A DNA stretch of 17,282 nt from DASUGM01 sp036274055. Its GTDB lineage: Bacteria > Acidobacteriota > Vicinamibacteria > Vicinamibacterales > SCN-69-37. Each line of letters opens with the position of its first letter. Within the stretch, counting starts at the first letter, position 1. The translations under genes and the position numbers were made by a program. Location: contig DASUGM010000313.1 of the NCBI GenBank assembly GCA_036274055.1, forward strand, positions 1 to 17,282. Direction: 5' to 3'. The notes under the pieces are model-generated. The model was given only the letters and a program-made list of their open reading frames with translations, was not told the DNA's origin and searched no databases. Below are positions 1-6,393 of this stretch, piece after piece.

Positions 1-12
1 CGAGCCGTCCAG

Positions 13-42
13 ATCGACCCCGCACGGGCGTTACGGGTCGAT
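13..42. repeat. Short stem-loop at window edge
   Basis: An 8-bp perfect stem (13-20 with 35-42, atcgaccc/gggtcgat) encloses a 14-nt loop. It could be the terminator of a gene beyond the left edge, but no T-tract follows and no coding sequence could be assigned to bases 1-50. Confidence 0.3.
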
Positions 43-50
43 TAGCAGAA

Positions 51-233
51 CGGTACTTCGGGTACTTCGGGTACGCGGGGTACGTCGGGTACCAGGAACC
101 TGGCTTCGCCTGGCCCACTTTCTAGGCAGGTACCAGTCACGCTGCAAGGAGTACCTGCTTAGAAAGTAGGCCAGGCGAAGCCGCGTTCCTGGTACCCGAC
201 GAACCCCGCGTACCCGTCGTACCCGAAGTACCG
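51..233. repeat. Large hairpin element with GTAC-unit arms
   Basis: Two 82-nt arms (51-132 and 152-233) are reverse complements with about 7 mismatches, separated by a 19-nt loop. The outer part of each arm is an iterated 9-nt unit, roughly cgggtacNN, four to five times. The inner part is a unique core (ggcttcgcctggcc, then actttcta, then gcaggta). No open frame here looks like a gene; frames crossing it are shadows. It lies about 100 bp upstream of the 331 gene, so it may end or insulate transcription. It is best read as a REP/MITE-like noncoding hairpin with no visible transposase. Confidence 0.85.
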
Positions 234-330
234 GTCGGGTTCCCGCCCCCCCCATCTTTTTGCCCAGATTCATCGTCTGTACTGATAGCCGCCACGCCGC
301 CTGCCGATAGTCCGTGCAGGGAGATGCACC
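234..330. other. Leader of the 331 gene
   Basis: Noncoding stretch between the hairpin and the first gene. It contains a C-run (244-253) followed by a T-run, and a ribosome-binding site aggGAG (318-323) seven bases before the ATG at 331. I cannot pick out a convincing -35/-10 pair. Confidence 0.4.
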
Positions 331-840
331 ATGTCGCAGGTACAGCCATGGCTGGGCGTGACCAACGCGCAGGCGCTGCGGTTCTTCTTCGAGCGGCTGC
401 GCGACGTCGCGGGTGAGGACACCGCGCCGGAAGGCGAGTTGCTCTACAACGCCAGCGTTCTCGCGCATTTCGCAACGACGTCGATCGCGTCGACGGCGGA
501 TTTTCCGCCGAGTCCAGCGAGCCTGTCGACGGTGTTCGACGTGTTCGTGCTCGACCATAGCCAGCACACCGATCCGGACATCATGGAAGCGGCCGGCTCG
601 CAGTGCCTGATGCTGACCGGGTTCTTCCAGGACCAGCTCAGGCGCCGCCACAACGTCGACTGGTTCGCCAACCTCGGCGCCCGGTTCTACATCTCGGCGG
701 CGCTGCTTTCCCGCGATGCTGCCCGCATCCGCCTGCTGCGGCGGATGGGAGCGCGGTTCGGGTACTGGAGAAAGCAGCAGCGCCGACTGGCGAAGGAGTT
801 AAGGGAAGAGGCGCATCTGTTCAGGTGGCAGGTGAACTGA
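331..840 (+). CDS. Hypothetical protein, 169 aa
   Basis: I do not recognise the family. The protein has no signal peptide, no evident membrane segment and no cysteine motif. The N-terminal half is neutral to acidic and contains a VFDVFVLDHSQHTDPD stretch. The C-terminal third is strongly basic (RIRLLRRMGARFGYWRKQQRR) and predicted helical, which could suit binding to nucleic acid or a partner; that is inference. The start is supported by a Shine-Dalgarno-like aggGAG at 318-323. It is a single gene, convergent with the lipoprotein gene at 1095-3023, and the inverted repeat between them begins at its stop codon. The reading frame is intact and its GC-rich codon use matches its neighbours, so it looks real. 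Confidence 0.7.
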   Translation: MSQVQPWLGVTNAQALRFFFERLRDVAGEDTAPEGELLYNASVLAHFATTSIASTADFPPSPASLSTVFDVFVLDHSQHTDPDIMEAAGSQCLMLTGFFQDQLRRRHNVDWFANLGARFYISAALLSRDAARIRLLRRMGARFGYWRKQQRRLAKELREEAHLFRWQVN

Positions 841-1102
841 GTGAAAAGCGCCCGCCCAAAGAGCCTTCAACATGGAGGGCGTGGAGAAGACTGTTTTTCG
901 AAACCCTGGCGAGATGCGTGCTGAGGAAAGAACAAATCGAGCTCGGAGTTCATGAAGAGCGAGCCTGACAGCTGCGATCGGATCTCCTTCATGTGCTCCA
1001 TCCGAATTTGTGTTCTTGACTCAAAACGCATCTCGCGAGGTTTTCCAAAGAAGTAGGTTTTCTTCATGTTGAAGGCTCTTGGGACAAGCGCACTTCACTC
1101 AT
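838..1102. repeat. Long imperfect inverted repeat between convergent genes
   Basis: The left arm (from 838) and the reverse complement of the right arm (from 1102) align over roughly 115 nt with small gaps. Shared blocks are gagtgaa, then aagagccttcaacatg (16 nt identical), then gcgagatgcgt and aagaaca. The arms reach the stop codons of both flanking genes. Each arm carries an ATG right after the shared 16-mer block (872 on plus, 1067 on minus). Base composition is visibly less GC-rich than the neighbours. It could be an inverted duplication of a gene start, or a decayed MITE; both are inference. Confidence 0.6.
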
Positions 1103-3023
1103 CTCGCCCCACCCCCAACCTCCGCAACTTCTCGAGGTTGTCCCGCGCCGGCGCATAGCTCGGATCAATCTGCAACGCGCGCTGGACGTGGCGCAACGCC
1201 TCCGCGTAGCGGCGGGCAGAGCCCAGCGCTCCGCCGTAGTTGTTCTCGATAATCGCCGAGTCGGGGTTGAGCTCGACGGCGCGCGCGTAGTGCGCCAGCG
1301 CGTCGCCGATCCGCCGCTGCGACATCAGCAGGTCGGCGAGGTTGTTGTGGGCGTCGGGATAATCCGGATTGATGGCCAGCGACCGGTTGAACGCGGTCTC
1401 GGACTCGGCGGGCCGGTGCATGGCGCCGAGGACGTTGCCGAGATTGAAGAACAGCCGCTCGTCGCGCGGCGAAAGCGTCACCGCGCGCTGGAAGTGCGTC
1501 AGCGCCTCGGGCAGGCGGCGCTGCTCCATCAACACGATCCCGAGGTTGTTGTAGAGGTCGGCGTTCTTCGCCTTCAGCCGCAGCGCCGCCTCGAGGTGCG
1601 GCAGCGCCTCCGCGAAACGGCCGACCTCGACATAGGTGCCGCCGAGCGCGGCGCGATAGTCGGCGTTGGCCGGTGACTCACGAACGCGCTGCTCGGCCAT
1701 CTCGATGTTCGCGCGCGTGTCGCGCTCGGCAAACGACTGCATCAGCAGCTGCGTCTCGTCTCGCGATCCGGTCAGCATCTGCAGGCCGAGATCGGCCATC
1801 TCGTCGGTGGACTTCGGACCGGCGCGGACGCGCTGCGGCGGATGATGCGGATTCTCGGCGTTCTGCGCCGAGTTGTCGTAGGTGTAGCGCAGCGACAACA
1901 CCGTGCCGCGCGGCAGCGCCACCGGCGTGACGAAACGATACGCCTGCTGCCAGTGGAAGCTCCATTGCTTGATGTGAATCAGCGTCCGCATCACTCCGCC
2001 GGGCGGCGCCGCGGTGACGATCATCTCCTTGCCGAGATAGTGCGCGTGCGGATAGATGCTCAGCAGCGTCACCGCCACCGGCAGTTCCCAGGTGTCGGTG
2101 ACCGCGTAGTCGGCCTGGCCGGCCGGAATGTCGATCAGCTTCACGCCCATCCGCACCGTCACCGGAGATCGAACCGGCGGCGTTGGCGTGAAGAACAGCC
2201 CGACCGTCGGTTGAATGGTCAGTGCTTTGGCGGTCGGAATCGCGTGGACCTCAATCACCAGATCGTCGCCGCGCTCGATCCGCCACGGCATGCCTTCGGC
2301 CGAGACGATCGGACCGCTGCCCGGCGCCCAGCCGATGAAGTGTCCGTCCGGATCCTGGCCGGGTTGCCAGTTCATCCCGTCGAAACCCGGCTGGCCGTCT
2401 TCGCCGTCGCGACGCCGCGACGACGATGTGCGATCGACACGAATCACCGCGTGATGAATCGGCGCGCCGTTGGTCTTGAACTCGACGGCGCGGACGAACG
2501 CGCCGGCGGTCAGCCTGGTGCGGACGACGAGATTGCGATAGGTGTCGCCGCTCCCGGCCTTGACGGCATACGCGCGCTCGGGCGTCAGCACGAGGTCGGG
2601 CGTCCCGCTCTGCCAGCCCGCGGGGAAGACCGGCGGCGTCGGCGCATCAGCCGGATTGCCTTCGGGCGCGCCGGCGCTGGCCCAGCGCTGGAGGGTCGCG
2701 ATCTGCTCGGCGCGGAGCCGGCGATCGCCGTGAAACGCGAACTCCCCCGGCTCGGGCAGCCACGGCGGCATGTGACGTGCCTGCGTCTGCTCCACAATTT
2801 CGTCGGCCCGGCCGGCGGCGTCGGCGTAGGTCAGCAGCGAGAATGGCGCCGCTTCGCCGGGACGATGGCAGCGCGCGCAGTTGGCGTAGAGAATCGGCTG
2901 GACGTCACGATAAAAGGTCACCGTGGCCGGGGTCGCCGCAGGCTCGGAGGGGCCGCCGCTGCAACCGGCCGCGGCGACCAACGCCGCAGCCGTCGCGGCG
3001 ACGAAGGGCGTGAAAACTCGCAT
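1095..3023 (-). CDS. Lipoprotein: cytochrome c-like / copper monooxygenase-like / TPR fusion
   Basis: Predicted exported lipoprotein of 642 aa; the signal peptide ends in a lipobox with Cys21 (AAAG-C). Residues about 35-115 form a haem c-like domain with CARCH (Cys49, Cys52, His53) and a possible axial Met85 in HMPPW. Residues about 160-430 resemble the dopamine beta-hydroxylase/PHM copper type II fold. Candidate copper ligands are His190-His191, His260, His326 and His328 (HAH) and Met409 (DEM). From about 435 to the end there are about five TPR repeats. All expected ligand types are present, so a redox role in the periplasm is plausible, but the substrate is unknown. The start is fixed by the signal peptide; I see no strong ribosome-binding site. 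It lies downstream of the MBL gene, but the palindrome at 3051-3107 probably separates their transcription. Confidence 0.85.
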   Translation of the reverse strand: MRVFTPFVAATAAALVAAAGCSGGPSEPAATPATVTFYRDVQPILYANCARCHRPGEAAPFSLLTYADAAGRADEIVEQTQARHMPPWLPEPGEFAFHGDRRLRAEQIATLQRWASAGAPEGNPADAPTPPVFPAGWQSGTPDLVLTPERAYAVKAGSGDTYRNLVVRTRLTAGAFVRAVEFKTNGAPIHHAVIRVDRTSSSRRRDGEDGQPGFDGMNWQPGQDPDGHFIGWAPGSGPIVSAEGMPWRIERGDDLVIEVHAIPTAKALTIQPTVGLFFTPTPPVRSPVTVRMGVKLIDIPAGQADYAVTDTWELPVAVTLLSIYPHAHYLGKEMIVTAAPPGGVMRTLIHIKQWSFHWQQAYRFVTPVALPRGTVLSLRYTYDNSAQNAENPHHPPQRVRAGPKSTDEMADLGLQMLTGSRDETQLLMQSFAERDTRANIEMAEQRVRESPANADYRAALGGTYVEVGRFAEALPHLEAALRLKAKNADLYNNLGIVLMEQRRLPEALTHFQRAVTLSPRDERLFFNLGNVLGAMHRPAESETAFNRSLAINPDYPDAHNNLADLLMSQRRIGDALAHYARAVELNPDSAIIENNYGGALGSARRYAEALRHVQRALQIDPSYAPARDNLEKLRRLGVGRDE

Positions 3024-3050
3024 CAGAAAGCGAGCCTAGCACGCACACTC

Positions 3051-3107
3051 AAAAAGGGACCGGGTCGCTTTTTACGTAAACCGTAAAAAGCGACCCGGTC
3101 CCTTTTT
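3051..3107. terminator. Perfect 26-bp-arm palindrome, terminator-like
   Basis: Arms 3051-3076 and 3082-3107 are perfect reverse complements with a 5-nt loop. Read on the minus strand, the stem ends in a run of five T and follows directly after the TAG stop (3110-3108) of the MBL gene, so it can act as its intrinsic terminator. On the plus strand it is equally T-tailed. The A5-gggaccgggtcgc-T5 pattern looks like a dispersed palindromic repeat rather than a terminator evolved in place; that is inference. Confidence 0.8.
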
Positions 3108-4265
3108 CTACCAGGCGATCTTGCTCCCCAGCTCGATCAGCACCGATGGCTCGGTCTGCTTGCGGATGTGCAGCGTGACCCCCGCCGGTTTCTTCTGCTT
3201 GATCCGCTTGACGGCCGCGGCGACGTCGTTGGTCAACCAGAGGTGATATTTCCCCTTCGGCCGCGCCTTGAAGATCAAGTCGAACGTCGGCGGATCCGGA
3301 TTGCCGTCCCGGCCGTTGGCGGAAAACACGTAGTGATCGGCGACGATCGTCTCGAACAGCTCGGCCGCGGCGTTGCGGATGCTGCCGTGATGCGGCACCT
3401 TGAAGACGTCGATGCTGATCTTGCCGTTCTTCAACAGATTGGCCTCGCGCAGGCTGTCGAGGATGAAATCGCCGCGCGCGTCGCCGGTCAGCAGCATCCG
3501 CTTGCCGTCGAACTCCGCCAGAACGACGACGCTCGACAGGTTGTGAATCGAGGTGTCGACGAACTCCGCGGCCAGCGCCTGCAGATCCGCCGGGGCCAGC
3601 TCGGAGCCGCCGCCCTGCCCCTTCTTCTTTTTCTTCTTCGCGAGCAGCGCCTGGACTTCCTTGTCCCATTTCTTGTTCAGCGCGTCGAGCTCGGCCTGGC
3701 GCGGCCCGAGCACGGTGAACTTCAGATCGCTCCCGATGTTGAGCGACGGCGACGTCTTCGTGAACAACAGCATGTCGTCGAAGCCGGTATTCATGTTCAG
3801 CCCGAGCGCGTCGGCGTCGAGCCTGAGCTGCCGTCCCTGCGCGACACTGGCGACGATCGCCGCGCCCTCCGGCGTCTTCGGCTTCGCCGAGGCGAACAGC
3901 TGCGCGCCGACGCTGGCGCTGACCTTGCCGGCAATATCGTCGAAGCTGTTGTGCCAGAGCGTGAGGATGTCGTACGGCAACTGCGTGCCGCTGTCGTTGA
4001 GGTCGCGCAGCATCCTGGTCAAGTCAAGGACGCCGGTGATGTGGTCGTCGTCGATGTGGCTGACCATCAGCATGCGGATCTCGAGCACGCCGCCGCCGCG
4101 CGCGGTCTGGATCGCCTTGAGCCGCGGGCCCAGCGATAACTTGAAGAGCCCCTTCGGCCCGCCGTCGATGACGATGAACCGCGGCTTGGCAACCGGCCCG
4201 TAGTGCAGAATCAGCGAGTCGCCGTGGGCCGCCTGCAGCGCTTCGAGCGTGAACACTCCAGCCAT
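3108..4265 (-). CDS. ComEC/Rec2-like metallo-beta-lactamase-fold hydrolase
   Basis: Cytoplasmic-looking protein of 385 aa with no signal peptide. Visible MBL motifs are HGD near the N-terminus (14-16), IDGG (33-36), SHIDDDH (69-75; His70, Asp72, Asp74, His75), LLTGDA (Asp262) and KVPHHGS (His292-His293). Asp at the second position of the first motif and the PHHGS block are typical of the ComEC C-terminal MBL branch, whose members act on nucleic acid or phosphodiesters; the actual substrate is unknown. A helical linker with a run of six lysines (210-215) interrupts the fold. It starts 24 nt after the S8 peptidase stop, so the two are almost certainly co-transcribed. The pairing recalls MBL plus protease effector modules in bacterial conflict systems (inference). 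Confidence 0.85.
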   Translation of the reverse strand: MAGVFTLEALQAAHGDSLILHYGPVAKPRFIVIDGGPKGLFKLSLGPRLKAIQTARGGGVLEIRMLMVSHIDDDHITGVLDLTRMLRDLNDSGTQLPYDILTLWHNSFDDIAGKVSASVGAQLFASAKPKTPEGAAIVASVAQGRQLRLDADALGLNMNTGFDDMLLFTKTSPSLNIGSDLKFTVLGPRQAELDALNKKWDKEVQALLAKKKKKKGQGGGSELAPADLQALAAEFVDTSIHNLSSVVVLAEFDGKRMLLTGDARGDFILDSLREANLLKNGKISIDVFKVPHHGSIRNAAAELFETIVADHYVFSANGRDGNPDPPTFDLIFKARPKGKYHLWLTNDVAAAVKRIKQKKPAGVTLHIRKQTEPSVLIELGSKIAW

Positions 4266-4289
4266 GACACCTGCCTCCAGGCAATCCGG

Positions 4290-6311
4290 TCAGACGGATT
4301 GCAGTGCCCGCAACGCGTCGATCATCCCGGCGCCCTGGAAGTAGCGCTCGCGGCCGAGATCCGTCGCCGTGGTGCAGAGAATCTTCTTCACCCGTACTGG
4401 CTGACCGACGAACTCGCGATGCCGCGCCATCAGCAGCGCCGCGACGCCGCTCACGTGTGGCGCCGCCATGCTCGTGCCGTCCTTGGCGCCGTAGGCGTCG
4501 TTGGGGACCGTCGAGTAAACGCGCTCGCCCGGACCGAGCACGTCAGGCTTGATCCGGCCGTCACCGGTGGGGCCGCGACTCGAGAAGTAGCTGACGCCGT
4601 AGGTATGCGGCTCGTAGCGGTGCGTCGAGCCGACGGTGATCACCGACTCGGCGTTGCCCGGATCGGTGATGCTGATCGCGCGATACGCCTCGAGCTCGCC
4701 GCCGGAAGTCAAGACCCGCTCGTAACCGCGGTTGCCCGCCGCGGCGACGACGACGACGCCGCTGGCGACGAGGCGATCGCATTCGTCGCAGATCGGCGTG
4801 CGCCCGCAGGCGAAGTTCTCGACGTCATGAAGCAGCGACAGGCTCAGGTTGACGCCGTGAATGATCGGCTGATCGGCGCGGGCGTTGAGATAGCGGATGA
4901 ACTGCAGCGCGGCGATGATTGAGAACTCTTCGCCGCGGCCGTTGTCGTCGAGGACGCGAAAATCGTAGAGCCCGATGTCGCGGCAGACGCCGTAGTACTT
5001 CTCGGCGTCATCGCTGGCGCCGATGATCCCGGCGACGTGGGTGCCGTGATCGTGGATCGGCGGCCGATAGCCGCCGGTGTCGCTCAGGTCGGTCATCGGC
5101 AGCTCGATCATCGGCTCGAGCGTGGCCCAGTCGAGCGACTGCCCCGAGCGCAGGCGGCGGCGCATGTCCTTGAAACGCCGATCGGATTCTTCGAGATCGA
5201 CGTTGGCGATCGGCGTGGCCGGGCCCGTCGTCGGATGCGAATCGAGGCTGAGCAGCTGGCGGAGCCGGGTGAAATCGTAGGTCGCCTTGACCCGGCTGGT
5301 GGGGGCGGCGTTGGCGGCTGGGGTCTGACCCCCTGGGGCCCCTGGGGTCTGACCCGTGTTTGACCCCATCCGGAACGCCGGGTGACGCGCATCGATGCCG
5401 CTGTCGACCACGGCCCACGCCAGCTCGTTGCACTTGATGTCGAACAGCAGCCGCGCCGCGTCGGACTTGGTGGCGGGCACCGAGCGCCGGATCGCGATCA
5501 GCGATTGGCGATTGAGCGCGATGCTCCACAGCGGCGTCGCCACCATCGGGGTGCCCCGCTTCTTCACCGATTGCGCGTGCCACTCCCGCGCTTCGGCGAC
5601 CCACTGCCGGAAGAGCGCCGACTGTGCCTGGTCGTCGTCAACGATGGCGCAGAATTCCCGGTAGTCGGCGACGGTCGCGCCCGAGTTGCGATTGGCCGGC
5701 TGCGTCGCCACCCACGGATCGTCGTCCTCGGCGGCCCGGATGGCGCGCGCGCGTGTCGGCCGCTGCGCGCACAGCGCGATCACGCCGACGAGCCGCTCCA
5801 TCCACGCGAGTTCGTCTTCACGCTGTTGCTTGTCGCGCTTCGTTTCTTCTTTGTCGGGGCACAGTACCGGGTCGAGCAGATTCCGCTTCCACCACGGGCT
5901 CAGGGGCAGAACGCAGGTCACCAGTTCCTTGAACGTCAGCGAGGCGGCTACCGACGTCTGGTTGACCGATACTGTCCACGTCGGTTTCGTCAGCGGCGAG
6001 TCGTCGTACTTGTTGAGGGGCCGGGCACCGCCGCCGATCGCCGGACGTTCTATTGTCGTGAACGCCGCATCGAGTCCGTCGAGGATCGCGCGGGCGAGCA
6101 GTCCGGCGGTCTGGTCGCGGTGAGGCGTGAGCAACAGATCGACGCGGACATCCGGGTTGCGGCAGTATTCGACGCCGCCTGACAGCCACACTTCCGGCAG
6201 AATCGGCGAGTCCTGCGTAAATCGTTTGGTCTTGTCGTCCCGTTTGTCGCGCTTGTTCGGGTCGGGCATCTCGAAGACGAGCTTCCTCAGCCAATCGCGT
6301 TCGACGCGCAT
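4290..6311 (-). CDS. S8 subtilisin-like serine peptidase with large N-terminal region
   Basis: Predicted cytoplasmic 673-aa protease. Numbering from the ATG at 6311, the triad is Asp303 (VVDSGID), His422 (HDHGTHVAG) and Ser614 (GTSMAAPHVSG), with oxyanion Asn527 (AAGN). The triad is complete, so activity is likely. Residues 1-290 match no family I recognise. The Asp-to-His distance is about 119 residues, far longer than in subtilisin; the insert includes a G/Q/T/P-rich stretch (about 316-331) encoded by a REP-like repeat (5320-5367). I chose 6311 because AGAGG sits five bases upstream and because longer starts (6452) would run into the divergent GH3 gene. No signal peptide or autotransporter region is seen. 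First gene of the pair with the MBL hydrolase. Confidence 0.88.
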   Translation of the reverse strand: MRVERDWLRKLVFEMPDPNKRDKRDDKTKRFTQDSPILPEVWLSGGVEYCRNPDVRVDLLLTPHRDQTAGLLARAILDGLDAAFTTIERPAIGGGARPLNKYDDSPLTKPTWTVSVNQTSVAASLTFKELVTCVLPLSPWWKRNLLDPVLCPDKEETKRDKQQREDELAWMERLVGVIALCAQRPTRARAIRAAEDDDPWVATQPANRNSGATVADYREFCAIVDDDQAQSALFRQWVAEAREWHAQSVKKRGTPMVATPLWSIALNRQSLIAIRRSVPATKSDAARLLFDIKCNELAWAVVDSGIDARHPAFRMGSNTGQTPGAPGGQTPAANAAPTSRVKATYDFTRLRQLLSLDSHPTTGPATPIANVDLEESDRRFKDMRRRLRSGQSLDWATLEPMIELPMTDLSDTGGYRPPIHDHGTHVAGIIGASDDAEKYYGVCRDIGLYDFRVLDDNGRGEEFSIIAALQFIRYLNARADQPIIHGVNLSLSLLHDVENFACGRTPICDECDRLVASGVVVVAAAGNRGYERVLTSGGELEAYRAISITDPGNAESVITVGSTHRYEPHTYGVSYFSSRGPTGDGRIKPDVLGPGERVYSTVPNDAYGAKDGTSMAAPHVSGVAALLMARHREFVGQPVRVKKILCTTATDLGRERYFQGAGMIDALRALQSV
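5320..5367. repeat. REP-like repeat inside the peptidase gene
   Basis: The 24-base segment 5344-5367 is identical to 16434-16457, the right arm of the perfect intergenic palindrome. A 13-base partial copy (ggggtctgacccc) lies at 5320-5332, joined by a cctggggcccctgg segment. The 48-nt block is a multiple of three, keeps the frame open and encodes a low-complexity insert between the catalytic Asp and His of the S8 peptidase. Confidence 0.85.
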
Positions 6312-6393
6312 AGAAACCTCTGCCGTGACTTGAGACGGACGCGCGGTGGGGATTCGCGTTCCGGGGCGGAATGAGTCTACCCTCTCGAGCGTC
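6312..6393. promoter_or_regulatory. Divergent promoter region
   Basis: An 82-bp gap separates the start codons of the S8 peptidase (-) and the GH3 gene (+), so promoters for both must lie here or reach into the coding starts. The peptidase ribosome-binding site AGAGG is on the minus strand about five bases before its ATG. I could not identify unambiguous -35/-10 boxes. Confidence 0.5.

Noticed and set aside
867..1067. 66-codon minus-strand ORF in the inverted repeat
   Set aside because: It runs through both arms of the palindrome, so its second half is reverse-complement of the other arm. It may be a remnant of a gene start but not a supported gene.
1842..3086. Plus-strand frame opposite the cytochrome lipoprotein
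   Set aside because: Arg/His-rich shadow; the minus frame has lipobox, CxxCH and TPRs.
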